Source: Lachnospiraceae bacterium UBA7076 (GTDB lineage: Bacteria; Bacillota; Clostridia; Lachnospirales; Lachnospiraceae). From it: a DNA stretch of 61,602 nucleotides. Position numbers and translations under genes: made by a program. The stretch is taken from positions 11,173-72,774 of the forward strand of contig DKZK01000014.1 in assembly GCA_002493625.1 (NCBI GenBank), read 5' to 3'. Below the pieces are notes generated by a model. It ran no database searches. It was not told the origin of the DNA and worked only from the letters and a program-made list of their open reading frames with translations. Shown in pieces: positions 16,634-25,834 of this stretch (positions are counted from its first letter, which is position 1; every line of letters starts with the position of its first letter).

Positions 16634-17461
16634 TTATGTATCTAATTCGGCGTGAGAATTTTCAACAACCTCATCTATAATATGTTCATTTTTTTTAAAC
16701 AAATTTAAATCATCTGCATTTTTTGAGAGATATAAAAGATATTCAATATTTCCCTCCGGTCCTTTTACAGGTGAAAAATCCAGCATAAGAGGATATAGGT
16801 CTATGGTTTTTGCATAATCCGCCACCATTTCAATAACCTCCTTATGAACCTGTTTATCCCTGACAACACCCTTTTTTCCAACCTTTTCACGTCCCGCCTC
16901 GAACTGCGGCTTTATAAGACATACAATTTTTCCCTTATCTCCAAGTATATTTTTTACGGGGAGCAAAACCTTTGTAAGCGATATAAAGGAAACGTCAATG
17001 GAGGAAAAATCCACAGGCTCGCCTATATCTTCAGGCGTAACATATCTTATGTTTGTTTTTTCCATGCAGACAACCCTGCTGTCGTTTCTAAGACCCCAGT
17101 CAAGCTGACCGTGTCCCACGTCAACGGAGTAGACGCGGACTGCCCCGTTTTGCAGCATACAGTCCGTAAAGCCTCCCGTTGAAGCTCCCACGTCCATACA
17201 TACTTTTTCCTTAAGGCTTATGTTAAATTCTCTCATGGCTTTTTCAAGCTTAAGTCCGCCGCGGCTTACATATTTCAGTGTATTCCCCTTTACCTCAATA
17301 TTAACATTTACAGGAAATGCTGCACCTGCCTTATCCTCCCTGCTGCCTTCAACATACACGATTCCCGACATGATTACAGCCTTTGCCTTTTCCCTTGAGG
17401 GCGCAAGTCCCTTCTCCACAAGCAGCACGTCAAGTCTTTCTTTTTTTACTTTTTCCTGCAT
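16634..17461 (-). CDS. tlyA: TlyA family rRNA 2'-O-methyltransferase
   Basis: N-terminal S4 RNA-binding domain (residues ~9-68, RLDVLLVEKGLAPSREKAK) followed by an FtsJ/RrmJ-type methyltransferase with SAM motif DVGASTGGFTD. Family members methylate cytidine 2'-O in rRNA and were once labelled haemolysins; the rRNA role is established for actinobacterial TlyA and inferred here. 275 aa is typical. The start overlaps the dxs stop by one base (TGATG), so translation is coupled. Confidence 0.93.
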   Translation of the reverse strand: MQEKVKKERLDVLLVEKGLAPSREKAKAVIMSGIVYVEGSREDKAGAAFPVNVNIEVKGNTLKYVSRGGLKLEKAMREFNISLKEKVCMDVGASTGGFTDCMLQNGAVRVYSVDVGHGQLDWGLRNDSRVVCMEKTNIRYVTPEDIGEPVDFSSIDVSFISLTKVLLPVKNILGDKGKIVCLIKPQFEAGREKVGKKGVVRDKQVHKEVIEMVADYAKTIDLYPLMLDFSPVKGPEGNIEYLLYLSKNADDLNLFKKNEHIIDEVVENSHAELDT

Positions 17462-19332
17462 CAGTCAAGACACTCCTTAATCCTATTGTAAACAGATAAC
17501 GCATCTATATTAAGCTTTTCCCTAAGCTGGCTTATGGTTCCCTGTTCAACAAATCCCTTATCGATTCCGCAATTTATATGGACAAAATCTTTCATAAGAC
17601 AGATATTGTTCTTTATTATTTCATTGTCAACCATCTCGCCATATCCGCCCCTTATTATGTTTTCCTCCATGGTTACAAGTATACGGTGATTTTTGCATAT
17701 ATCGGTTAAAAGCTCCGTATCCACATGGGAAATAAACCTTGCGTTTATAAATGTAGGCGTAAGTCCGTCCTTCTCAAGCAGCTCTACTGTTTTCACGGCC
17801 TCCTCATTCATATTTCCGCATGCAAAAATTGCTATGTCCTTTCCCCTTTTTATTACCTCACTTTTTCCCAAAGCCAGAGGTTCCGAATATTCAGACAGAC
17901 CCTTGTATGCATCTCCTCTTGAATATTTTATTGCGCAAGGCCCCTGATATTTGCAGGCAAAATTCATCATATCAATCAGCTCATATCTGTTTTTCGGAGC
18001 CATTACAACCATATTCGGCATATGGGAAAGATAAGAAATATCATAAATTCCCTGATGGGTTTCCCCATCCTGCCCTACGATGCCGGAACGGTCTACGGCA
18101 AAAATAACATGCAGCCCCTGAAGGCACACGTCATGCAGTATCTGGTCGTAAGCTCTCTGTAAAAAGGATGAATAGATGGCTACAACCGGAACCATCCCCG
18201 CCGAGGCAAGACCTGCCGCAAATGTAACCGCATGCTGCTCTGCAATTCCCACATCAAACATTCTTCGCGGAAATTTTTCCTGAAATTTATGAAGTCCGGT
18301 TCCGATTGACATTGCAGCGGTAACCGCAACCAAATCCTTATTTTTTTCACCCAGTTCAACCATACAGTTTGCAAAAATGTCCGTATAGGACTTGCACTGC
18401 TTTTTCTGAAGCACCCTGCCCGTCTCCTTATCAAAGGCGGATATTCCGTGAAAATAATCAGGATGCCTTTCCGCATAGCGATATCCCTTTCCCTTTTTTG
18501 TTTTCACATGTATGATTATGGGCTTATTTAACCGGAATGCTTTTTTAAAGGTGGAAACCATTGCATTTATATCATGCCCGTCTATAGGTCCCACATATGT
18601 GATTCCAAGCTCCTCAAAAAACATACCCGGAACAAGAAGCTGTTTCAGGGCGTCCTTGGACCGCTTTATTTTTTTTGCCACCCACTCGCCCGTCTCTGTT
18701 GACAAAAGACTGGTTTCAACGCCAACCTTAAGGTCATTGTATGCGGCGCCAACCCTGATATTATTCAGATATTTTGAAAGACCGCCCACATTTTTATCGA
18801 TGGACATCTCATTGTCATTCAACACGATAACGCAGCCTGTTTTTGCCTGTGCAAGACAGTTCATTGCCTCATATGCCATACCGCCCGTAAGGGAACCGTC
18901 GCCTATAACAGCAGCAATTTTTTCATTTCCTCCCTTAAGGTCCCGGGCAACCGCAAATCCCATCGCCGCAGATATGCTTGTAGAGCTGTGTCCTGTGTTA
19001 AACACATCGCAGGCGCTCTCCCTTGTTTTGGGAAATCCGCTCATTCCTCCGTATTCCCTGAGCACGTCAAACTCTTTTTTTCTTCCCGTTAAAATCTTGT
19101 GGGTATAAGACTGATGTCCCACATCAAAAATAAGCTTGTCCTCAGGAAAATTCATGGCAAGATGAAGCGCCATGGTAAGCTCAACACAGCCCAGATTCGA
19201 TGCAAGATGGCCGCCGTTTTTGCTGACCTTATCTATAAGAAACTGCCTGATTTCATATGCAAGCCTGTCATAATCCTCTTTATCAATATTCTTTATGTCA
19301 TTTTCATGGTTTATTTTATTTAACAATTCCAT
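17461..19332 (-). CDS. dxs: 1-deoxy-D-xylulose-5-phosphate synthase
   Basis: First enzyme of the MEP isoprenoid pathway: condenses pyruvate and glyceraldehyde 3-phosphate using thiamine diphosphate. The ThDP motif GDGSLTGGMAYEAMN, the transketolase motif around DRSGIVGQDGETHQG and the C-terminal transketolase domain are all present. 623 aa is normal. It directly follows ispA (2-base gap), so precursor and prenyl chain synthesis are encoded in one transcript. Confidence 0.97.
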   Translation of the reverse strand: MELLNKINHENDIKNIDKEDYDRLAYEIRQFLIDKVSKNGGHLASNLGCVELTMALHLAMNFPEDKLIFDVGHQSYTHKILTGRKKEFDVLREYGGMSGFPKTRESACDVFNTGHSSTSISAAMGFAVARDLKGGNEKIAAVIGDGSLTGGMAYEAMNCLAQAKTGCVIVLNDNEMSIDKNVGGLSKYLNNIRVGAAYNDLKVGVETSLLSTETGEWVAKKIKRSKDALKQLLVPGMFFEELGITYVGPIDGHDINAMVSTFKKAFRLNKPIIIHVKTKKGKGYRYAERHPDYFHGISAFDKETGRVLQKKQCKSYTDIFANCMVELGEKNKDLVAVTAAMSIGTGLHKFQEKFPRRMFDVGIAEQHAVTFAAGLASAGMVPVVAIYSSFLQRAYDQILHDVCLQGLHVIFAVDRSGIVGQDGETHQGIYDISYLSHMPNMVVMAPKNRYELIDMMNFACKYQGPCAIKYSRGDAYKGLSEYSEPLALGKSEVIKRGKDIAIFACGNMNEEAVKTVELLEKDGLTPTFINARFISHVDTELLTDICKNHRILVTMEENIIRGGYGEMVDNEIIKNNICLMKDFVHINCGIDKGFVEQGTISQLREKLNIDALSVYNRIKECLD

Positions 19333-19334
19333 TT

Positions 19335-20219
19335 TTATTTATCTCTGTCTATCAGCTTTTTCACAAGCTGGGTAAGCTCCCTCTTTACATCCTCATTTTT
19401 AACGGAAAGACTATCTAAAAGACTGACGGCTTTTTCCGATAATTCCTCAACATATGCCGCCGATTTTTCCATTCCGTGGAGCGTTACATATGTAGTCTTT
19501 TCGTTTTTTTCATCACTTTTTACAGGCTTTCCAAGCAATGCCTCATCCCCCACAATGTCAAGAATATCATCCTTAACCTGAAACGCAATTCCAACGGCTC
19601 TCGCCGCCTGCTCTAAAAGCTGTACATCCTCCTTACCGGCGCCGCCAAGAACAGCTCCTGTCATCATGGCGCATTCTATAAGGGCGGAGGTTTTATTTAT
19701 ATAAATATATTCAAGCTCGGCATCACTTAAAGCCTTGCCGGATTTTATCACATCAAGCGTCTGCCCGCCTATCATTCCATATATTCCGGGCTTTGAAGCA
19801 AGATAAATATACGCCTGCTCAACTGCCCTGTCAGCAGGTCTTATCGTAAATGCCTTTGCAGCCGTTTCGTAGGCATAGTTCAGGAGCCCGTCCCCTGCAA
19901 GTATGGCAATATCCTCGCCGAACTTAACATGCACCGTAGGCTTTCCCCTTCTCAAATCATCATTGTCAAGGGCAGGAAGGTCGTCATGTATCAGGGAATA
20001 GGTGTGTATCATCTCTATGGCAGCCATAAAGACATGCAGTGCCTCGTCCTCCCTGTCGTCATACATATCATGGCACATCTGCATCATCATGGGCCTCAGT
20101 CTTTTTCCCCCTGCATTTACCGCATAGTCCATTGCCTCCATAACCTTTGCCTGATATCCCTTTGCAGTGGGAATGTATTTGAATATTATTTTTTCTATAT
20201 CACAAGCGTTATACTCCAT
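19335..20219 (-). CDS. ispA: Polyprenyl (farnesyl) diphosphate synthase
   Basis: Builds farnesyl (or geranyl) diphosphate from IPP and DMAPP. First Asp-rich motif DDLPALDNDDLRRGKPT and second motif FQVKDDILDIVGD are intact; a short-chain product is expected from family and context, although chain length is not read here from the residues before the first motif. 294 aa is typical. It overlaps xseB by 11 bases. Confidence 0.94.
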   Translation of the reverse strand: MEYNACDIEKIIFKYIPTAKGYQAKVMEAMDYAVNAGGKRLRPMMMQMCHDMYDDREDEALHVFMAAIEMIHTYSLIHDDLPALDNDDLRRGKPTVHVKFGEDIAILAGDGLLNYAYETAAKAFTIRPADRAVEQAYIYLASKPGIYGMIGGQTLDVIKSGKALSDAELEYIYINKTSALIECAMMTGAVLGGAGKEDVQLLEQAARAVGIAFQVKDDILDIVGDEALLGKPVKSDEKNEKTTYVTLHGMEKSAAYVEELSEKAVSLLDSLSVKNEDVKRELTQLVKKLIDRDK

Positions 20220-20397
20220 TTAAAATCTGTATCTCCTTCTCAACGCCCTCCAGATTTTCCCTGCATGAATTTACAAGCTTCACACCCTCCCCATACAGCT
20301 TGAGCGCCTCGTCAAGGCTTGTCCCTTCATCCTCAAGGCTTTTATTTATCTCGGCAAGACGCTCAAAGGCGTCCTCAATTACAAACTTATCCTCCAT
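20209..20397 (-). CDS. xseB: Exodeoxyribonuclease VII small subunit
   Basis: A 62-residue helical hairpin protein typical of XseB: FEDAxxRLxEI-like N-terminal segment (IEDAFERLAEINKSLEDEG), then LDEALKLYGEGVKLVNSC. Several copies bind each XseA subunit. It overlaps xseA by 11 bases and ispA by 11 bases, so stoichiometry is set within one transcript. Confidence 0.95.
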   Translation of the reverse strand: MEDKFVIEDAFERLAEINKSLEDEGTSLDEALKLYGEGVKLVNSCRENLEGVEKEIQILNGV

Positions 20398-21622
20398 AAC
20401 AATGTGCTCCTCTCTCTAAAACAGTTCTTGTATCTGTAACTTTTGCGTCAATAACTCCGTCGTGCAGTGTCAGCCTTATATCCTGTCCTATGTTTATGTC
20501 CCCTGCATTAAGGACCGGCTTCCCCTCCGCCTCAACATATCCGAAGCCTCCCACAAGCTTTGCCGTAGGGGAAAGTCCGTTGAGCCGTTCCGTGTATATG
20601 GCAAGCATATGCTTTCTGTCCTCAAGCTTTTTGCGCATAGCACCTGTCAGCTTATCATACAGCTCTGACAAATACTGGTTTTTCTGCTTCAGCCTTGCCA
20701 CAGGGCTCAGCATTTCAAGCCTTGATGTAAGGCTCTCCAGCCTGAGCGCCGCCACCTGAAGCTTATTTGACATATGGACATTTAAGCTGTCCCAAAGACC
20801 TCTTAAACCGTTAAGAGTGCTTATAACGTCAGGCACTGCAAGCTCACATGCCGCCGAAGGCGTAGGCGCCCGAAGATCCGCCGCATAGTCTGTAAGTGTT
20901 ATGTCAACCTCATGTCCCGTACCTGAAATAATGGGAGTTTTCGCCTCGTATATTGCCCTTACGACCTTTTCCTCATTAAACGCCCATAAATCCTCTATGG
21001 AGCCACCGCCGCGTCCCACAATAATTGTGTCAACGCCCATGCCGTCAAGCTTTTTTATGCCTGCAACAATTGTGTCTGCCGCTCCCTCACCCTGAACCTT
21101 TGCAGGGTAAAGGATAAGCTGCACGTAAGGGTTTCTTCTTCTTGCAACATTTATAATATCCTGTATTGCCGCGCCTGTTTCAGCCGTGACAACGCCAACC
21201 CTTTTTGGATATTTGGGAATTGGCTTTTTCAAATCGGGATCAAAAAGTCCTTCGTCATTCAGTCTGTATTTCAGCCGTTCAAATTCCTCGTAGAGCTTCC
21301 CCACGCCGTCCAAAATAATTTTGTTTGCATAGAGCTGATACTTACCGTCACGCTCATACACGCTCATACTTCCGGACACAATAACGGACTGTCCTTCAGC
21401 AAGCCTGAAGGATAGTCCGGTTGCAGCATTACCTTTAAACATAACCGCAGGAAGTGACCCTGTCTCATCCTTAAGTGAAAAATAAATGTGCCCCAGGCTA
21501 TGATACTTACAGTTTGAAACCTCACCCCTTATGGTGATGCTCTTAAGCATATAGTCCTGGGTTATTATATTTTTGATGTAACTATTTACCTGACTGACGC
21601 TGAAAATCTTCAAGCTATTCAT
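20387..21622 (-). CDS. xseA: Exodeoxyribonuclease VII large subunit
   Basis: Catalytic subunit of the single-strand-specific exonuclease VII. N-terminal OB-fold (FSVSQVNSYIK through the VSGSM region), central nuclease domain with GRGGGSIEDLWAFNEE and APTPSAACELA motifs, and a C-terminal coiled coil for XseB binding. The frame runs up to 21643; the ATG at 21622 overlaps the nusB end and is preferred. A TTG at 21616 with AGGTGG 9 bases upstream is a real alternative and would give the canonical N-terminus MKIFSVSQV. Confidence 0.95.
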   Translation of the reverse strand: MNSLKIFSVSQVNSYIKNIITQDYMLKSITIRGEVSNCKYHSLGHIYFSLKDETGSLPAVMFKGNAATGLSFRLAEGQSVIVSGSMSVYERDGKYQLYANKIILDGVGKLYEEFERLKYRLNDEGLFDPDLKKPIPKYPKRVGVVTAETGAAIQDIINVARRRNPYVQLILYPAKVQGEGAADTIVAGIKKLDGMGVDTIIVGRGGGSIEDLWAFNEEKVVRAIYEAKTPIISGTGHEVDITLTDYAADLRAPTPSAACELAVPDVISTLNGLRGLWDSLNVHMSNKLQVAALRLESLTSRLEMLSPVARLKQKNQYLSELYDKLTGAMRKKLEDRKHMLAIYTERLNGLSPTAKLVGGFGYVEAEGKPVLNAGDINIGQDIRLTLHDGVIDAKVTDTRTVLERGAHCYGG

Positions 21623-22013
21623 CCACCTTTGCAAGCAATGCATTTACAAAGCTTTTTGCATCATCATTGCAATATATCTTTGCAAGCTCAATCGCTTCAT
21701 TTATTGCTACCCTGAAGGGTACATCCTCGTCGTACTTCATCTCGTATACGGCAAGCCGTAAAATTGCAAGCTCGGCTTTTCCAATCCGCTCAATATTCCA
21801 CTTTGCGGAAATCCCTGATATTGTCTTGTCAAGCTCACTAACACAGTCTATAATTTTCTTCGTCTTATTTACAATATAGTCTCTGTCCTCATCAGCGAGC
21901 TCTCCAAGTCCGTCTATGGAATAGCCAATCTGCTCCTCCATCTCATCCACTGAATTAAATTCAAGCTTAAACAGTATACGAAAAATGTTCTCTCTCTGTT
22001 TTCTTCTAGTCAT
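21615..22013 (-). CDS. nusB: Transcription antitermination factor NusB
   Basis: RNA-binding helical protein that joins NusE/S10 on boxA in rRNA antitermination. MTRRKQRENIFRILFKLEF at the start and WNIERIGKAELAILRLAVYEM, PFRVAINEAIELAK in the body are diagnostic. ATG at 22013 is chosen: AAGGA lies 5 bases upstream and the family N-terminus fits; the frame continues to 22052 inside the Asp23 gene. 132 aa. The pair Asp23-nusB is conserved in Clostridia. Confidence 0.95.
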   Translation of the reverse strand: MTRRKQRENIFRILFKLEFNSVDEMEEQIGYSIDGLGELADEDRDYIVNKTKKIIDCVSELDKTISGISAKWNIERIGKAELAILRLAVYEMKYDEDVPFRVAINEAIELAKIYCNDDAKSFVNALLAKVDE

Positions 22014-22014
22014 T

Positions 22015-22392
22015 TTATTCCTTCTCCAGCTTAATGCCCGACACAACAACATTTACGGAGCCAACCGCAAGTCCCGTCATGCTTTCTATCGCCTGTTTTA
22101 CCTTAATCTGCACATTTTCCGATACGGTTTTAATGCTGTTGCCATACTCAAGCTCAAGTGAAAGGTCTACATCAACCGTTCCCTCAATAATGTCAACCTT
22201 AACTCCCTTTGAAAGATTTTTCTTTCCAAGCTTCGCAACAAGCTCCTTGGAAATATTTCCGGTCAGCTTTGACACTCCCTTTACCTCTATAGCCGCTATA
22301 CCCGCTATGGATGCAACTACATCATCAGCAATGCTGACCTTTCCGATTTTATTTTCTGTTTCTTCTATTACTCCATCCTTTATTTCACCCAC
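22015..22392 (-). CDS. Asp23/Gls24 family envelope stress protein
   Basis: Small protein of the Asp23 (DUF322) family; members are membrane-anchored via AmaP in staphylococci and linked to cell-envelope stress. It has the repeated pattern KVSIADDVVASIAGIAAIEVKGV and ends with VNVVVSGI. GTG at 22392 is preferred because GGAGG lies 8 bases upstream; the longer ATG at 22407 overlaps that ribosome binding site. 125 aa. It is the first gene after a strong sigma-A-type promoter and one base from nusB, so it opens the housekeeping operon. Confidence 0.9.
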   Translation of the reverse strand: MGEIKDGVIEETENKIGKVSIADDVVASIAGIAAIEVKGVSKLTGNISKELVAKLGKKNLSKGVKVDIIEGTVDVDLSLELEYGNSIKTVSENVQIKVKQAIESMTGLAVGSVNVVVSGIKLEKE

Positions 22393-22428
22393 AAAGCATG
22401 CCTCCATTCCATAATTTTAGATGAAGTA

Positions 22429-22457
22429 ATTATACCCAATAATTGTAAAATTTGCAA
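22429..22457 (-). promoter_or_regulatory. Sigma-A-type promoter of the asp23-nusB-xseAB-ispA-dxs operon
   Basis: TTGCAA (22457-22452), 17-bp spacer, TATAAT (22434-22429) on the minus strand, about 37 bases before the preferred GTG start. It lies between spoIIIAH and Asp23, so the vegetative operon is separated from the sporulation operon. Confidence 0.65.
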
Positions 22458-22522
22458 CATATAGCGTTTTTAAATAAAACGGAACCAATCTGCGGCAGAC
22501 TTTTCCCAAACAACCACACTTC

Positions 22523-23146
22523 TTATTCGGAAACGGTTGTAATAATAATCTGGTCAACGCTGCATCCCGTCTTTCTCACAACCGCGTCCTCAATACGTGC
22601 CCTGTCAGTGTCGGTAAGTGTTTCTGCACAGACAATTACGTCCACATTATCGCCTGAAATAGATACAATGGCATTCTTATATCCGTTTACGTCAAGCAGT
22701 ATTTCTGCCTCCGATTCCTTCTCCATATCCTCGGTAAGCTTAACGTATGCATCCGTTGCGGAAGCAACCGAGGCTTCGTCCATTCCGTCATTGTTTATTA
22801 TGTCAAGATAATATTCCTTTGCCTTGGAGCGCACCTGCTCTCTGTTCAGCTTTGAATTAATGAGGCTGTTTGTGGCAGTGTCGGCAGACGTAAACACAGC
22901 CTCCCCTATTTCGTCCTGCTCAGAATTAAGCTCTATGTTTTCCTCTGCCTCCATGTCGTATGTAGTTATTTCACCGGCAGTCTCGTCTATCTCCGTTTCC
23001 GCAAACGCCGACTGGGTTTTGTCATCATCCTTGTCACTGTTTGCAAGATCGAGAGAATTGCCTGAAAAATTAATATAACCTGCAACGCCAAGCAGCACAG
23101 TTAATGCCGCAATTATAATCTGATTTTTCTTTATTGATTTTTTCAT
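22523..23146 (-). CDS. spoIIIAH: Stage III sporulation protein AH
   Basis: Mother-cell membrane protein that pairs with forespore SpoIIQ to build the feeding channel across the two septal membranes. One N-terminal membrane segment (residues ~9-26), an acidic linker, and a C-terminal YscJ/FliF-like ring-building domain (residues ~115-205). AGGAGG upstream supports the start. Last gene of spoIIIAA-AH. 207 aa is normal. Confidence 0.9.
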   Translation of the reverse strand: MKKSIKKNQIIIAALTVLLGVAGYINFSGNSLDLANSDKDDDKTQSAFAETEIDETAGEITTYDMEAEENIELNSEQDEIGEAVFTSADTATNSLINSKLNREQVRSKAKEYYLDIINNDGMDEASVASATDAYVKLTEDMEKESEAEILLDVNGYKNAIVSISGDNVDVIVCAETLTDTDRARIEDAVVRKTGCSVDQIIITTVSE

Positions 23147-23157
23147 ATACCCTCCTA

Positions 23158-23571
23158 CTATTTTTTAATTATTACCGCCACCTTATGGGCAGGCAAATCA
23201 AAAAGAGCCGAAACAGCATAGGTAATGTCAGCCACTGCCTGCTGCCCGTCAACATCGGCAACTATAAGAACACCGTCTATCACTACCTTTTTGTCAGTCT
23301 GTCCATACATATCTACAGACCCTGCGTCCTCAGATATATGTACCATAACCTCCATGGTTCCCTCCCCATATGAGTTTTCTAAAATACTGTCCAGCCTCTG
23401 CTCGTAGTATTCGGCAATTGACTGATAGCTGTCCTTAACAGCATCCTTCTCCTCGTTGTCCGGCTTATCCTTTACGGGCGCGCACACAACAAGCAGCAAA
23501 ACTCCTACAAGTATTATGGTTATTATCTTATCTGTTTTTAAATCCTTTATTTTTTTTAAATCAATCCCCAT
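23158..23571 (-). CDS. spoIIIAG: Stage III sporulation protein AG
   Basis: Ring-forming component of the SpoIIIA-SpoIIQ channel. A single membrane segment (IITIILVGVLLLVVCA, residues ~16-31) is followed by a ring-building motif domain. At 137 aa it is shorter than B. subtilis SpoIIIAG (about 230 aa); the predicted extra beta-region seems to be missing or reduced, as in other short clostridial forms I would expect. Identification rests mainly on position between AF and AH and on topology. Confidence 0.8.
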   Translation of the reverse strand: MGIDLKKIKDLKTDKIITIILVGVLLLVVCAPVKDKPDNEEKDAVKDSYQSIAEYYEQRLDSILENSYGEGTMEVMVHISEDAGSVDMYGQTDKKVVIDGVLIVADVDGQQAVADITYAVSALFDLPAHKVAVIIKK

Positions 23572-23575
23572 TACA

Positions 23576-24049
23576 TCACCGTCTTACTATATTTATACTA
23601 TCAACATCCACATAATAGACTTCAAATATATATTTTTTTACTATATCTGTTTCCGTGTCAGTCAGATTACCCTTTATGTAAAGAGTTACGCTTACGGGCT
23701 TTTTATCCTTATCCGTTATCACATTCACATCCTCTATGTCGTACCCCATATTTTTAAGGGACGTAATGATTGTGGTTTTCACTCCCATATCATAATAATC
23801 ATACATATCATCCCTGTCCTTAAAAATGCTTTTATCCTGCATATAGCTTTCCATTCCGTATGCAAGACGCTCCAAATCCTCCGTATTGAATTTAAGAAGA
23901 AATGACAATGGTCTTACCATAATGATTACGATAAGAAGTCCCGCAAAAAATGATATATATTTTCTGTAATTTCCTGACGGAGCCATATTGAGCACAAGCC
24001 CCGACATAATAAGATAAAGAACAAGACTTTTCATCCACCCGTATAACAT
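23576..24049 (-). CDS. spoIIIAF: Stage III sporulation protein AF
   Basis: Membrane protein with two N-terminal helices (residues ~5-22 and ~31-51) and a soluble C-terminal ring-building-like domain; part of the SpoIIIA complex. ATG at 24049 is chosen because AGGAGGGG lies 4-5 bases upstream; the frame extends to 24097 inside spoIIIAE. 157 aa. Eleven bases separate the start from the end of spoIIIAE. Confidence 0.85.
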   Translation of the reverse strand: MLYGWMKSLVLYLIMSGLVLNMAPSGNYRKYISFFAGLLIVIIMVRPLSFLLKFNTEDLERLAYGMESYMQDKSIFKDRDDMYDYYDMGVKTTIITSLKNMGYDIEDVNVITDKDKKPVSVTLYIKGNLTDTETDIVKKYIFEVYYVDVDSINIVRR

Positions 24050-24059
24050 GACACCCCTC

Positions 24060-25430
24060 CTATCCGCTGCTTGCATATGCCATAATTGCCACCACAAGCA
24101 TAAAAAGTGCGACAGAACTTCCTATCGCCTTAAGTAAAAGCGACATTCCCGAAGCAAGCGTTTCTATTCCGTTCACATACCGCTTTTCACCTATCGGCTG
24201 CAGCATTGCCGCCGTTACCCTTATAAGCATCATAATGACAAATGTTTTCAGTACAGGGGCAAGAGCTATGATTCCAAGTATTATAATACCTGCAATTCCT
24301 ATACTGTTTTTTATTACAACCCCCGCTCTTAAAAAAGTTCCTGTAATTAAAGCTCCCATTCCTCCTCCCGGAATTGCAGACACAATTTTATTTATTGTAT
24401 TTTTTCCAAGGGCGTCAAGCTGAGGCTCAAGAAGGCTTTTGATAATACTAAGTCCTGCAATAAAAACGACTATTGTTTTCAGCATCCAGATAACAATATT
24501 TTTAACAAGGATGCAGAGCTTTGAAAGACTGTCCTCCTTATTCAGGTTATTTACAAGCGAGACAATCACATAAAATTTAATCATCGGAAGCACAACGCCC
24601 GAAATGACAATCTGCACAAGCCATATGCCCACCATGATAAGCTCGTACATTCCCACAGACGAAACCGTATTGCCCACAAAGCTCATGGACAGGGCATAAA
24701 CGGGAATTACAATTTTTACAAAAGAAATTATGCTGTCTATGGCATCGCCCACCATATCAAGACTTATAAGAAATGATGAAAGTAAAATAGATGTTATAAT
24801 TAAATATGTAACATAAAAGCCCTGCTCACTTACAAAGCTGCCGTTAAAGCTGCCTGAAAGCTTCACAAAAACAGAGCCGAGCAAAGCTATAAGTATAAGC
24901 TGTATAATAAGCTGTTTATTTACAAGTATGTCCTCAACGGTTATTTTTTTTACTATTTTCCATACGCTCTGCTTTACATAGTTAAAATCATTGTTTTTTA
25001 TTCCCGAAAATATGGCGTTGAAGCTTATATCCTCCATTCCCATACGGTTAATGCCATGCTGCACCTCGTTAAGACCAATCTCGTTGTATATATCCATATA
25101 CAGTTCATCGGTCATAACAAATTCCTCATTATCAGACAGCTTGTCCGCCATATCATCCGTATCAATTTGATCCGCATTATCATTACTCACATTATCTTCG
25201 TCTGCATATGTACCGCTTACATTATGCGCCTCCGTATCATCTTCATCCGTATTATCATTACTCACATTATCTTCGTCTGCGTATGTACCGCCTGCATTAT
25301 ATGCTTCACTCCATACCGCTTTACCGCATATTGGTTCCTTGGCATAACATGTACAGCAATCAAAACAAAATAAAACTGCAATGCAGGCGGTTAAAAAGAC
25401 AACCTTGACAATATTTTGCAAACCGGACAT
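24060..25430 (-). CDS. spoIIIAE: Stage III sporulation protein AE
   Basis: Large multi-pass membrane protein of the SpoIIIA complex: a signal-peptide-like N-terminus, then about seven to eight helices with the family's glycine-rich loop SAIPGGGMGALITGT. GAGGTGG close to the ATG at 25430 favours that start; ATG at 25442, overlapping the spoIIIAD stop, is an alternative. Between the signal segment and the conserved domain is an acidic, Asn/Asp-rich insertion of ~70 residues that contains a 25-residue tandem repeat (GTYADEDNVSNDN twice), not expected in the family. Confidence 0.92.
   Translation of the reverse strand: MSGLQNIVKVVFLTACIAVLFCFDCCTCYAKEPICGKAVWSEAYNAGGTYADEDNVSNDNTDEDDTEAHNVSGTYADEDNVSNDNADQIDTDDMADKLSDNEEFVMTDELYMDIYNEIGLNEVQHGINRMGMEDISFNAIFSGIKNNDFNYVKQSVWKIVKKITVEDILVNKQLIIQLILIALLGSVFVKLSGSFNGSFVSEQGFYVTYLIITSILLSSFLISLDMVGDAIDSIISFVKIVIPVYALSMSFVGNTVSSVGMYELIMVGIWLVQIVISGVVLPMIKFYVIVSLVNNLNKEDSLSKLCILVKNIVIWMLKTIVVFIAGLSIIKSLLEPQLDALGKNTINKIVSAIPGGGMGALITGTFLRAGVVIKNSIGIAGIIILGIIALAPVLKTFVIMMLIRVTAAMLQPIGEKRYVNGIETLASGMSLLLKAIGSSVALFMLVVAIMAYASSG
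25172..25321 (-). repeat. 75-bp tandem repeat inside spoIIIAE
   Basis: Two 75-bp units (25172-25246, 25247-25321) encode two 25-residue acidic repeats with the shared core GTYADEDNVSNDN. The first 60 bases are nearly identical and the last 15 diverge. The unit is a multiple of three, so the frame is kept. Confidence 0.85.
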
Positions 25431-25441
25431 AATCCACCTCA

Positions 25442-25822
25442 TTACAATTCCAATATCGTTTCTATCACCTGCATAAGCACAGGAAGCGCCACCATAAGCA
25501 TTGTAAGCTTACCCAGAAGCTCTATCTGCGAGGAAACTGCGCTGTAGCCTGCATCCTTGCTTATTCCGGCAGCAAATTCACATATATAGGCAATACCAAC
25601 CAGCTTTAACAAAATAATCACATATGTATATTCTATTTTTATGTATGCGGCAAGCTGCTTTAATGTATCAACTATCGTTCCGATTCTTACCACGCTCAGC
25701 GAAATGATAATGATACACACCGCAAGAGAAATCAGGCTGCTCATTTCCGGATTTCTCGATTTCAGACTTAGTGAAAGTATAACTGCAATTATAACAAATG
25801 CCATAATGGCTCCAAGCGTCAT
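25442..25822 (-). CDS. spoIIIAD: Stage III sporulation protein AD
   Basis: Small membrane protein with four hydrophobic segments; SpoIIIAC/AD family. Motifs such as LIKLVGIAYICEFAAGISKDAG are characteristic (IVLLKLVGIAYICEFA region). AGAGGGTGA 5 bases before the ATG at 25822 decides the start over an in-frame GTG at 25831. 126 aa is normal. It overlaps or abuts spoIIIAE (TAATG). Confidence 0.92.
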   Translation of the reverse strand: MTLGAIMAFVIIAVILSLSLKSRNPEMSSLISLAVCIIIISLSVVRIGTIVDTLKQLAAYIKIEYTYVIILLKLVGIAYICEFAAGISKDAGYSAVSSQIELLGKLTMLMVALPVLMQVIETILEL

Positions 25823-25834
25823 ATAAATCACCCT

